DNA of 64,000 nt from Streptomyces sp. WAC 01529. GTDB taxonomy: Bacteria; Actinomycetota; Actinomycetes; Streptomycetales; Streptomycetaceae. The notes under the pieces were generated by a model, which was not told where the DNA came from, made no database searches, and saw nothing but the letters and a program-made list of their open reading frames with translations. The translations under genes and the position numbers were made by a program. The stretch lies in contig NZ_CP029617.1 of assembly GCF_003945545.1 (NCBI RefSeq), forward strand, positions 2,925,001 through 2,989,000, read 5' to 3'. Below, piece by piece: positions 17,990 through 25,499 of the stretch (position 1 is the first letter of the stretch; every line of letters begins with the position of its first letter).

Positions 17990-18547
17990 ATGCGCAGAGG
18001 ACTCGTACACACCATCGCCTGGTCGCTCGCCACGGGCGCGGCGGTCACGCTGTCGTGGTGGGGCGTCCACACGGTGATGGCGGGCACCGCCTACGACCCG
18101 CCGCGCGCCCTGCCGCTGGCGGCCGACGACGGCGGCAAGGACCGCGCGGAGCCACTGTCCTCCTCGACGCACCGCTCCGAGTCACCGTCGGCCAAGAAGT
18201 CGCCGAAGCCCGAGAAGTCGGCGAAGGCGCCGAAGTCTCCGAAGGCCCCCGAACCGTCCAAGTCCCGCACCCAGGCCCCCGACGCCTCGCCGCCTGCCGG
18301 TTCCGGTAACGCGGCCACCGGCAGGGGCACGGTGAAGGGCTACAGCACCAAGGGCGGCCGGGTCGTCTTCGATCTCGGCGAGGACTCCGCGACGCTGGTC
18401 TCGGCGACCCCGGCGGCGGGCTGGTCGGTGCAGACGTGGAAGCAGGACAAGTGGATCCGCGTCGAGTTCACGGCGGGCACGGAGAAGCTCTCGGTCTTCT
18501 GCACCTGGCACGACACCGCACCCCGGGTCGAGATCAACACCTACTGA
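17990..18547 (+). CDS. Membrane-anchored or secreted protein with Lys/Pro/Ser linker
   Basis: 185 aa, start ATG 17990. An N-terminal hydrophobic segment (residues 7-30, TIAWSLATGAAVTLSWWGV) serves as an anchor or signal peptide. A linker of about 75 residues rich in Lys, Pro and Ser (KSPKPEKSAKAPKSPKAPEP) follows. A globular C-terminal domain of about 70 residues begins GTVKGYSTKGGRVVFDLGE and contains a single Cys (VFCTWHD). No family recognised. It is divergent from the two-component operon, which makes it a plausible target or partner of that system (inference). Confidence 0.7.
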   Translation: MRRGLVHTIAWSLATGAAVTLSWWGVHTVMAGTAYDPPRALPLAADDGGKDRAEPLSSSTHRSESPSAKKSPKPEKSAKAPKSPKAPEPSKSRTQAPDASPPAGSGNAATGRGTVKGYSTKGGRVVFDLGEDSATLVSATPAAGWSVQTWKQDKWIRVEFTAGTEKLSVFCTWHDTAPRVEINTY

Positions 18548-18556
18548 CGCGCGCGG

Positions 18557-19420
18557 TCACCGGAAGACCGAGGGCGGCGGCGCCGGTGAGGCGACCGCGC
18601 CGGCGTCCGTGACGGCGGCGGCTCCCCCGCTGAAGTCCCGCAGCCCGCGCCCGTGTTCGACCCGGCCCGGGTGCGGGTCGCTCGCGCTGCGCCGGGTCAG
18701 CTCGGCGACGGGCAGTACCTGGTCACCGGCGAGCAGCACGGCGTTGCCGAACCGCTTGCCGCGCAGCACGGTGGGGTCGGCGACGAGCGCGAGTTCGGGG
18801 AAGAGCGCGGCGGCGGTGGCGAGCTGCCCGCGCAGGTGTGCGAGCGGCGGGCCGTCGGCGAGGTTGGCGGCGTAGTAGCCGCCGGGCGCGAGGACCCTGC
18901 GTACGTCGGTGAGGAATTCGGTGCTCGTGAGGTGCGCGGGGGTGCGGGCGCCGCTGAAGACGTCGGCGATGACGAGGTCGGCCCAGCCGTCGGCGATCTT
19001 CGCGAGGCCTTCGCGGGCGTCGGTGCCGCGCACCCGCACCCTGGCCTGCGGGTCCAGGGGCAGTTCGCGGCGGACGAGTTGGATGAGCGCGGTGTCGCGC
19101 TCGACTATCTGCTGGGTGGAGCGGGGGCGGGTCGCCGCTATGTAGCGGGCGAGGGTGAAGGCGCCGCCGCCCAGGTGCACGGCGCGTATCGGCTTTCCGG
19201 CGGGCGCGACGAGGTCGGCGATGTGGCCCAGCCTGCGCTGGTACTCGAAGTCGAGGTACGTGGGGTCGTCGAGGTCCACATGGGACTGCGGGGCGCCGTC
19301 GACGAGCAGTGTCCACGCGCGTGGCCTGTCCCGGTCCGGCATCAGCTCGGCGAGCCCGCCGTCCACCTTCTCGACGACGGCCTCGGACGCCGCTTCCCGG
19401 GCTCGCCTGTTCCTTGCCAT
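18557..19420 (-). CDS. Spermidine synthase-like / SAM-dependent methyltransferase-fold protein
   Basis: 287 aa, start ATG 19418-19420 (MARNRRAREAAS). Rossmann fold of the spermidine synthase family: GGGAFTLARYIAATRP, an acidic end of strand 2 (QIVERD), and DLVIADVFSGARTPAHLTS. SHVDLDDPTYLDFEYQRRL at the start matches the polyamine-synthase-like N-terminus. Streptomyces encode several such fused-family proteins whose real substrates are unclear; true aminopropyl transfer is not established. It is convergent with the preceding secreted-protein gene, 9 nt apart. Confidence 0.75.
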   Translation of the reverse strand: MARNRRAREAASEAVVEKVDGGLAELMPDRDRPRAWTLLVDGAPQSHVDLDDPTYLDFEYQRRLGHIADLVAPAGKPIRAVHLGGGAFTLARYIAATRPRSTQQIVERDTALIQLVRRELPLDPQARVRVRGTDAREGLAKIADGWADLVIADVFSGARTPAHLTSTEFLTDVRRVLAPGGYYAANLADGPPLAHLRGQLATAAALFPELALVADPTVLRGKRFGNAVLLAGDQVLPVAELTRRSASDPHPGRVEHGRGLRDFSGGAAAVTDAGAVASPAPPPSVFR

Positions 19421-19525
19421 CGGACCATTATCGGCGCACGCGGACGAAGCGGCCCGGCGGCGGTGCGGCGGGCGCGCGGGGGCGGGTGTGCGGGGGCGGG
19501 CTTGCGCGGAGGCGGCGGGGACCGC

Positions 19526-20023
19526 TCAGCGGCAGTTGTCGGCGGCCTCGATGGTGCGCGCGGCCTGGCCGAGCGCGGCCCGCAGGACGGCGGGGTCCGT
19601 GACGGGGTCGGTCTCACCGCTCGGCGGCAGCAGCCAGCCGGTGCCCGCGACCGGCGGCTCGGGGATGGCGGGGCCGGGGTCCCGCTCCTGCGCCGACACG
19701 CGCAGGCCGCGCCCGAAGGTCTGCGTACAGGCGCTGCCCGGCAGGTCCCAGCCGTCGGCGGTGCCGGGCGGCACCAGGAAGCCGAGGGTGTCGCAGCTCC
19801 CGTCGTGCAGGACGGGGCCGATGGTGTCGCCCGCGCCCCGGCGCAGGATGTCGACCGCTTCGAGGCCTTGCCTGGCGGGGACGGTGACCAGGTCGCAGCA
19901 CTCGTCGTCGCAGGGTGCCGGGACGGGTGGCGCGGTGCTCGCGTCCTGGGTGGGCCGGTGCCGTGCCGTGGTCAGTGAGGCCGGGGGCGCGTCGCCGTTC
20001 GTACGGGAGTCGCTGTTCTGCAT
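19526..20023 (-). CDS. Conserved hypothetical protein, Cys-containing
   Basis: 165 aa, start ATG 20021-20023 with GGAG 6 nt upstream. No signal peptide or membrane segment. The N-terminal 35 residues are polar and low-complexity; CDDECCDLVTVPARQGLEAV then introduces a compact domain with further Cys residues (GSCDTLGFLVPPGTADGWD, GSACTQTFGRGLRV). The CDDECC cluster suggests metal binding or disulfides. No family assigned. Confidence 0.6.
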   Translation of the reverse strand: MQNSDSRTNGDAPPASLTTARHRPTQDASTAPPVPAPCDDECCDLVTVPARQGLEAVDILRRGAGDTIGPVLHDGSCDTLGFLVPPGTADGWDLPGSACTQTFGRGLRVSAQERDPGPAIPEPPVAGTGWLLPPSGETDPVTDPAVLRAALGQAARTIEAADNCR

Positions 20024-20334
20024 GCCGATCTCCAACAAGGGGACCCCTCCTCGCGAGTGCGGGAGCTGTTCTGGTCTCCCACTCCGCATGGTTCAACGCG
20101 AGTCGGCGTCAACAGGCACTGCGGCACGCCGCCGCAAAGGATGGCAGTTCATGGCAGATCGTGGGTGAGATATCCGGTTTGTAGCCAAACCCCGCGTGTC
20201 GGCCCCGTCACAGCAGGTACGTTCGTGCTCCGCCGGAACAGGGGGCAGCCCCGCGAGATCCCGTGCGCGGGCGCGGCGTCCAGTGCGCCAGCGTGTGCGC
20301 GCTCCGGCACGCTCCGCACGAGAGGGTCCGGCCC
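20024..20334. promoter_or_regulatory. Divergent control region with a GGTTTG-N4-CAAACC palindrome
   Basis: 311 nt between the hypothetical gene (minus) and the XRE-family regulator (plus). A perfect hexamer palindrome, GGTTTGTAGCCAAACC (20176-20191), stands out in the less GC-rich part of the gap and could be an operator, possibly autoregulatory. No convincing -35/-10 pair. Confidence 0.45.
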
Positions 20335-21891
20335 ATGGCGTCCTCACCGTCCTCACCGATGGCATCGTCAACCCAGTCCCCGCGACCGAACCTCGCCTTC
20401 CGGCAGCTGCGCGGACAGCGCTCGCCCGGCGAGTTCGCCGCCGCGGTCCGGCGGGCCGCTCGCGAGATCGGCGAGCGGGTCAGCTGCGACGCGCGGTACG
20501 TCGGACGCGTGGAGGCGGGGGAGATCCGCTGCCCCAACTACGCCTACGAGCGGGTGTTCCTGCACATGTTCCCCGGCCGGACCCTGGCCGACCTGGGGTT
20601 CTCGCCCCGCGCACAGGTGCGCGGGAAGTCGGGGCGCGCGGAGTGCGAGACGCCGCCCTCCCCCACCGTGATCCGCCCCCGCGGAACGCATCAGCCAGGC
20701 GCCCCGAGCACCCCGAGCAACGCGAGCACCTCGAACAGCACGAGCACCCCGAACAACACGAACAAGCCGCACACCACGATCCAGTTGTACGAGTCCCATC
20801 CGTCCGGGTCCGACCCCCGCGCCTGCGATCCGTACGCGATCCAGACTCACGAGGAGAGCGACGTGCAACGTCGCGCATTCATGACCGGCTCGACCGTCGC
20901 CGTGGCCGCCGTCTCCCTGGCCCCCATCGGGCTCGCGCTAGGCGGCGCCGCCGAGGCCGCCGCCCGGCAGGGCCGCGGCATCGGCGAGGCCGAGGTGGGC
21001 GCGGTCGAGGAGGCCGTGCGCAAGATCAGGCTGCTCGACGACCGGCACGGCGCCGACGGCCTCTACCGGCGCGCGGCCGCCCCGCTGCGCACCGCCTACG
21101 CCCTGCTCGACGCGGGCACGACCCGGCAGTCCACCGCCGGCCGGCTGCACGCGGGCGCCGGGGAGCTGGCCATCTCGGTCGGCTGGCTCGCGCATGACTC
21201 GGGCCGCTTCGACGACGCCCGCTCGCACTACGCCGAGGCCCTCGCCACGGCCCGGCTGGCCGGGGACCCGGCCCTGGAGGCGCACGCCTTCTGCAACACC
21301 GCCTTCCTCGCGCGCGACGCCGGGCGGCCCCGGGAGGCGGTGCGTGCGGCGCAGGCGGCCTCCCGCGCGGCCCGGCACCACGGCTCGCACCGGCTGCTCT
21401 CGCTGATCGCGCTGCGCGAGGCCGGGGGCTGGGCGGGGCTCGGCGACCGCGCGGGCTGCGAGCAGTCGCTGATCCGCGCGCACGCCCTGTTCGAGCGCGG
21501 GGCCTCGGACACCGACCCGGAGTGGATGAGCTTCTACGGCCGGGCCGAGCTCGAGGGCCTGGAGGCGCAGTGCTGGTCGGCGCTCGGCGACTGGGGGCGG
21601 GCGGTCGGGCACGCGCGGCGCGCGGCGGCCACGGCGTCCTCGCAGACCCCGCACTTCACCCGGAACATCGCGCTCTACACCGCCGAGCTTGCCGACGACC
21701 TGGCCCGCGCGGGGCGCCCCGACGAGGCGGCGACGGCGGGCCTGCGGGTCCTCGCGCTCCTCGACGAGGTGCAGTCGTCCCGCATCCAGTCGATGCTCGC
21801 CACGACGGCACGGGTGCTCCTGCCGCACCGCCGCGCCGCCGGGGTGGGCGGCTTCCTGGAGCGGCACGCTTCGCTGCCGCGCGCGGTGTAG
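20335..21891 (+). CDS. XRE-like/TPR regulatory protein
   Basis: 518 aa, start ATG 20335 with AGAGGG upstream. The N-terminal region (residues 15-95) resembles the XRE-type domain of Streptomyces TPR regulators: LAFRQLRGQRSPGEFAAAV, SCDARYVGRVEAGEIRCPN. A Ser/Thr/Asn-rich linker (SNASTSNSTSTPNN) follows, then QRRAFMTGSTVAVAAVSLAP, a Tat-like motif in the middle of the protein, then helical tetratricopeptide repeats (GWLAHDSGRFDDARSHYAEA and similar). This architecture is typical of Streptomyces developmental/antibiotic modulators such as NsdA; I cannot name the orthologue. Membrane association through the internal hydrophobic segment is possible. Confidence 0.75.
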   Translation: MASSPSSPMASSTQSPRPNLAFRQLRGQRSPGEFAAAVRRAAREIGERVSCDARYVGRVEAGEIRCPNYAYERVFLHMFPGRTLADLGFSPRAQVRGKSGRAECETPPSPTVIRPRGTHQPGAPSTPSNASTSNSTSTPNNTNKPHTTIQLYESHPSGSDPRACDPYAIQTHEESDVQRRAFMTGSTVAVAAVSLAPIGLALGGAAEAAARQGRGIGEAEVGAVEEAVRKIRLLDDRHGADGLYRRAAAPLRTAYALLDAGTTRQSTAGRLHAGAGELAISVGWLAHDSGRFDDARSHYAEALATARLAGDPALEAHAFCNTAFLARDAGRPREAVRAAQAASRAARHHGSHRLLSLIALREAGGWAGLGDRAGCEQSLIRAHALFERGASDTDPEWMSFYGRAELEGLEAQCWSALGDWGRAVGHARRAAATASSQTPHFTRNIALYTAELADDLARAGRPDEAATAGLRVLALLDEVQSSRIQSMLATTARVLLPHRRAAGVGGFLERHASLPRAV

Positions 21892-21903
21892 ACGTACATC
21901 CGG

Positions 21904-22497
21904 CTAGGACAGGTGGCCCGTCTCGTTCCAGGACTCGATGGCGGGCTCTCCGTAGGCCCAGCCGAGGACCGAGAGGGATGTCGGGTTGAGGCGGATGCGG
22001 GCCGCGAAGCCGATGTCGTGGCCGAGCCAGCGGGCGCCGATGACCCGCAGGATGTGGCCGTGCGCGAAGACCAGCACATCGCGGTCCGCGCTTCTGGCCC
22101 ACTCCACCACCTCGTCCGCGCGCGCGGAGACCTGCGCGAGCGTCTCGCCCCCGGGGACGCCGTCGCGCCAGATCAGCCAGCCGGGGCGGACCGCGTGGAT
22201 GTCGGCCGGGGTCATGCCGTCGTAGTCGCCGTAGTCGAACTCCATGAGCGCGTCCCACGGCTCGGCGCGGTCCCCGAAGCCGGCGATCTCGCAGGTGTCC
22301 CGCGCGCGGGAGAGCGGGCTTGTGCGCACCTCGGCGTCGGGCAGGCCGTCGTAGGGAGCGCGGTGCAGCCGCTCGCCCAGGAGCTTCGCGCCGCGGCGGC
22401 CCTCGTCGAGGAGCGGGATGTCCGTCCTGCCGGTGTGCTTCCCGGACAGTGACCATTCCGTCTGTCCGTGCCGGGCCAGCAGGATGCGGGGTGCCAT
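21904..22497 (-). CDS. Histidine phosphatase family protein (phosphoglycerate mutase-like)
   Basis: 197 aa, start ATG 22495-22497 ([15 protein letters not shown]) with GGAGAGG 9 nt upstream; an in-frame GTG at 22515 is weaker because that GG-rich stretch is the Shine-Dalgarno. The RHG motif (ARHGQTEW) carries the catalytic His; [14 protein letters not shown] supplies the Arg, EFDYGDYDG the proton donor, and [16 protein letters not shown] the second His. Substrate unknown; the small size fits a metabolite phosphatase. Confidence 0.9.
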   Translation of the reverse strand: MAPRILLARHGQTEWSLSGKHTGRTDIPLLDEGRRGAKLLGERLHRAPYDGLPDAEVRTSPLSRARDTCEIAGFGDRAEPWDALMEFDYGDYDGMTPADIHAVRPGWLIWRDGVPGGETLAQVSARADEVVEWARSADRDVLVFAHGHILRVIGARWLGHDIGFAARIRLNPTSLSVLGWAYGEPAIESWNETGHLS

Positions 22498-22785
22498 GGG
22501 TTGGGACCTCTCCACGTTGCTTTTCGCTGCTTTTCCACTGCTCTTCTTGCAGCTTTCTTGCAGCTTTTTTACGGGTTTTTCACTGCTTTGTACGGATACG
22601 AAGTGTCCGTCACTCCATCATCACCCACCCTTGATCGAACGCTCACCCGGCCTGGCAACCCCGCGGGCGATCTGTGCGTCCCCTACCAGCGGGGGCGCCT
22701 CCGCGGCTTCGCGTACGCCGTAAAGTGATCCGGCGGCCGACGCCGAGTGGGCCGAGTGAACAGAGATGATGGGGGAACGAACCGG
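22498..22785. other. Divergent gap with a T-rich iterated tract
   Basis: 288 nt between the phosphatase (minus) and the PAP2 gene (plus). From 22518 to 22590 the + strand is unusually T-rich and iterated (TGCTTTTCGC, TGCTTTTCCAC, two copies of TTCTTGCAGCTTT, then CACTGCTTTG), the transcribed leader of the phosphatase gene. An imperfect inverted repeat (ACGGATACGAAGTGTCCGT) follows at 22592-22610. No small gene with a good ribosome site is evident. Confidence 0.5.
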
Positions 22786-23901
22786 ATGCCGAAGACCGAC
22801 GTACCAGGCACCGGGCGCATGAGCGAGGACCGGCTCCGCTGGTGGACGGAGCTGCCGCTGATCGTGCTGGTGTACGCGGCGTACTCGGCGGGGCGGCTGC
22901 TCGCCAGGGGTGATGTCGCGAGCGCCGTCGACCACGGCATCGGGATCCTCCGGGCCGAGCAGTTCCTGCGGCTCGACGCGGAGACCCCGCTGAACCGTCT
23001 CTTCACCGCCCACGCCTGGATCGGTGTCCCCGCCGACTTCTGGTACGCCTCGCTGCACTATCTCGTCACGCCCGCCATCCTGATCTGGCTCTTCCGTAGC
23101 CGCGCGGTGCACTATCGCGCCGCACGCGCGTGGCTGATGATCTCCACCATGATCGGCCTGGTCGGCTTCACGCTGCTGCCGACCTGCCCGCCGCGGCTGC
23201 TCAGCGCGGGCCACGGGTTCATCGACACCATGGCGCAGTACAGCGACTACGGCTGGTGGGGCGCCGAGGCGAGCGCGCCGCGCGGGCTCGGCGGCATGAC
23301 CAACCAGTACGCGGCGATGCCCAGCCTGCACGTCGGGTGGGCGCTGTGGTGCGGTGTGATGCTGTGGCAGCACGGGCGCTCGCCGCTGATGCGGGTCGCC
23401 GCGGTCGGCTACCCGCTCATCACCACGCTCGTCGTGATGGGCACCGCCAACCACTACTTCTTCGACGCGGTCGCGGGGGCCGTGGTGATGGGCGTCGGAC
23501 TGCTGCTCGTACGGCCTGTGCGGAAGCTCACGGAGCCGGTGATGGCGCGGCTGCGGGCGCGGTTCGTCGGGGGTGGCGGGGTGTTGGCGTCGTCGGCGGG
23601 CTCGCCGGTGGCCTCGTCGGCGGGCTCTTCTGCGGGCTCGTCGGCGGGCTCGTCGGCCGGCTCGTCCGCGGGCACGGCGGTGGGCTCTTCCGTGGACTCG
23701 TCGGCCGGCTCGTCCGCAGGCTCGCCGGTGGGCACTTCCGTGGGCTCGTTCGCCCCAGAGTCCTCAATTGTCAGTGGCGAGTGCCAGACTTCGACGGGTG
23801 AGCGACTTCCCCGACAGCGCAAGCACAGTGCCGGCCCAGGCGCCGAGCCGAGCGCCGGACCCGCAGAGGCGGAGGACGGCGCTGCGGCACCGGCTCGCTG
23901 A
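22786..23901 (+). CDS. PAP2-superfamily membrane enzyme with Ser/Ala/Gly repeat tail
   Basis: 371 aa, start ATG 22786 (MPKTDVPGTG) with GGGGGA upstream. About five membrane helices between residues 25 and 245. PAP2 catalytic motifs: PSLHVGW (His) and ANHYFFDAVAG (His-x3-Asp); the family acts on lipid phosphates or phosphoinositol lipids (inositolphosphorylceramide synthase/AUR1-like). The C-terminal 120 residues are a low-complexity tail of iterated SSAGS/GSS units encoded by imperfect 12-15-bp repeats, ending in a polar segment. The last 104 nt overlap the start of the nuclease gene in another frame and contain that gene's putative promoter. Confidence 0.8.
   Translation: MPKTDVPGTGRMSEDRLRWWTELPLIVLVYAAYSAGRLLARGDVASAVDHGIGILRAEQFLRLDAETPLNRLFTAHAWIGVPADFWYASLHYLVTPAILIWLFRSRAVHYRAARAWLMISTMIGLVGFTLLPTCPPRLLSAGHGFIDTMAQYSDYGWWGAEASAPRGLGGMTNQYAAMPSLHVGWALWCGVMLWQHGRSPLMRVAAVGYPLITTLVVMGTANHYFFDAVAGAVVMGVGLLLVRPVRKLTEPVMARLRARFVGGGGVLASSAGSPVASSAGSSAGSSAGSSAGSSAGTAVGSSVDSSAGSSAGSPVGTSVGSFAPESSIVSGECQTSTGERLPRQRKHSAGPGAEPSAGPAEAEDGAAAPAR
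23580..23755 (+). repeat. Imperfect 12-15-bp tandem repeats in the PAP2 tail
   Basis: About a dozen degenerate units of the type TCGGCGGGCTCG / TCTTCCGTGGGCTCG encode a Ser-Ala-Gly-Ser tail. The other frames stay open through it, which explains long spurious reading frames here. Confidence 0.8.
23768..23790 (+). promoter_or_regulatory. DNA-damage promoter (RecA-NDp / PafBC-type) for the nuclease operon
   Basis: TTGTCAGTG (23768-23776), 8 nt, then CAGACT (23785-23790). The actinobacterial RecA-independent damage promoter is TTGTCRGTG-N8-TAnnnT (also described for Streptomyces recA as TTGTCAGTGGC-N6-TAGGGT), so only the first base of the -10 deviates. Transcription would begin at or next to GTG 23798, giving a leaderless message. 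It lies inside the 3' end of the PAP2 gene. Confidence 0.7.
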
Positions 23902-25000
23902 GCTGCGCGGCGCCGACGTTCCCGCACAGCCGCTGGACGCCCGGGCGCTCGCCGCGCTCGCGGCCAACCCCGGGTGCAGACGGCGGGCGCTGCTCGACGG
24001 CGCGGGCGTGGACAAGACGGCGCTCGCCCTGTCGCTCGGCTCGCCCTCCGGCTTCGGGCAGTCGCAGTTCGCCTTCATGCGGGGGAACGCGTTCGAGGCC
24101 CGGGTCAAGGCCGACGGCGGCGCGGAGCTGCTGCGGCTGACGCACGGGCGGCTCGGCGGCGGACCCGAGCCGGTGCCGGGCGAGTCCGCGCTCCCCGACC
24201 TCTCGGCGGCGGGCCCCGAGGGGCGGGCGGCCCGCACCGCGCTCGCGCTGCGCGAGGCCACGGAGTCCGGTGGCTGGACGCTGCTCGACCACCCCATGCT
24301 GGCGCTCGACGTCGCGGGGACGCTCGCCTTCCTGGAGCCGGACGCGGTGGTCGTCCATCCGGACGGGAGCTGGACGGTCGTCGAGATCAAGTCCTTCCCG
24401 ATGATCGACGGTTCGGCGGACGCGGCGAAGGTGGGCGCGGCGGCGCGGCAGGCCGCGGTGTACGCCCTGGCGCTGGAGCGGGTGGCGGAGCGCCTCGACC
24501 CGGTCCCGCCGGTCCGGCACCACGTCCTGCTGGTCTGCCCCAAGGACTTCTCGAACCTCCCAACGGCCTCGGCGATCGACGTCCGCAGGCAACTGTCGGT
24601 GACCCGGCGCCAATTGGCCCGCCTCACCCGAGTCGAGGACATCGCGGCGGAGCTTCCCGAGGGCGTGACCTTCGACGTACGCCGCCCCGCCGCCGAGCTG
24701 ACGGCGGCCGTCGAGGCGGTCCCCGCGACGTACGCCCCCGAGTGCCTCTCCGCCTGCGAGCTGGCCTTCCACTGCCGCACGCGCGCCCGCGAGGAGGGCG
24801 AGGTGACGTCCCTGGGGCGGGCGATCCGGGGCGAGCTGGGTGGCCTGACCACGGTCAGCGCCGTCTTGGCGGCGGCCGGGGTGGGTTCCGAGGAGGCGGG
24901 GGACCCGGCGGACCCGGCGGTGGCGGCGCTGCGGAGGGCGGCGGGGTTGCGGGCCGAGGCGTTGGCTGGCGGGGGCGCCTTGGGGGGTGCGTCTTGCTGA
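23798..25000 (+). CDS. Cas4/AddB-like Fe-S PD-(D/E)xK nuclease
   Basis: 400 aa, start GTG 23798. RecB-family nuclease motifs are in order: RGNAFEARV (Glu100), EPDAVVVHPDG (Asp182), VVEIKS (Glu196, Lys198) and the QxxxY motif (Gln218, Tyr222). Four cysteines are placed as in Fe-S nucleases: Cys60 in NPGCRRRALLDG, N-terminal to the core, and Cys316-x3-Cys320-x5-Cys326 at the C-terminal side. Cas4, AddB and eukaryotic Dna2 share this split-cysteine cluster. I infer a 4Fe-4S DNA nuclease acting on single strands or ends. No Shine-Dalgarno is seen, fitting a leaderless transcript. The first gene of a three-gene unit with an unknown protein and an SF1 helicase. No cas genes are nearby, so it is not a CRISPR Cas4. 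Confidence 0.8.
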   Translation: MSDFPDSASTVPAQAPSRAPDPQRRRTALRHRLAELRGADVPAQPLDARALAALAANPGCRRRALLDGAGVDKTALALSLGSPSGFGQSQFAFMRGNAFEARVKADGGAELLRLTHGRLGGGPEPVPGESALPDLSAAGPEGRAARTALALREATESGGWTLLDHPMLALDVAGTLAFLEPDAVVVHPDGSWTVVEIKSFPMIDGSADAAKVGAAARQAAVYALALERVAERLDPVPPVRHHVLLVCPKDFSNLPTASAIDVRRQLSVTRRQLARLTRVEDIAAELPEGVTFDVRRPAAELTAAVEAVPATYAPECLSACELAFHCRTRAREEGEVTSLGRAIRGELGGLTTVSAVLAAAGVGSEEAGDPADPAVAALRRAAGLRAEALAGGGALGGASC

Positions 25001-25499
25001 GGCCCCTGTCGACAGGCGCACGTCACTTCCCCACCCACCCGCCCTTCTGCCCATCGGCGACCACCCCTTGCCGGAAAGCCCCACCGCGCAGCGGCGTCCG
25101 GGCGCCCCGGGAAGCAGGGGCACGGCGCCCGGCCCCCTGCCCTTCGACCACCACCCGATGCCGGGCAAACGGGCGGGCGCGTGGGGAAGCCCCACCGCGC
25201 AGCGGCGTCCGGGCGCCCCGGGAAGCAGGGGCACGGCGCCCGGCCCCCTGCCCTTCGACCACCAGCCGGTGCCGGGTGAACGGGTGGGTGGGTGGGGAAG
25301 ATCCGCCGCGCAGCGGCGTCCGGGCGCCCCGGGACGCAGGGGCAGGGCACCCGGCCCCCCGCCCTTCGACCACCAGCCGGTGCCGGGCAAACGGGTGGGT
25401 GGGTGGGGAAGATCCGCCGCGCAGCGGCGGGGTAGGAGATGGCGCCCCACGCGCAGGGGACGCCCCGGGGCCCCGCGGCCCACTGGAAGGAGAGCGCCC
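25001..25499. repeat. 111-bp tandem repeat array inside the nuclease-helicase operon
   Basis: Three full 111-bp units begin at 25084, 25195 and 25306 (phase set on CCGCGCAGCGGCG) and a fourth partial copy begins at 25417. Copies are roughly 85-95 percent alike by eye. Each ends in GGGTGGGTGGGGAAG or a variant. An inverted copy of that G-tract (CTTCCCCACCCACCCGCCC) opens the block at 25026. 111 is a multiple of three, so the downstream frame stays open, but AAGGAG/GTG at 25500 is the better start. A related segment occurs at about 50345-50399. Confidence 0.9.

Noticed and set aside
20860..20950. Tat signal peptide (RRAFMTGST) in the XRE/TPR protein
   Set aside because: It lies about 180 residues into the protein after a DNA-binding-like domain, so it is unlikely to be a true export signal.
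25084..25427. Possible CRISPR array
   Set aside because: Units are 111 bp head-to-tail without unique spacers and no cas1/cas2 is present; the Cas4-like nuclease sits with a helicase instead.
24987..25499. In-frame upstream extension of the 531-aa protein through the 111-bp repeats
   Set aside because: The frame is open only because the repeat length is a multiple of three; AAGGAG/GTG at 25500 is a proper start and the repeats encode Pro/Gly-rich noise.
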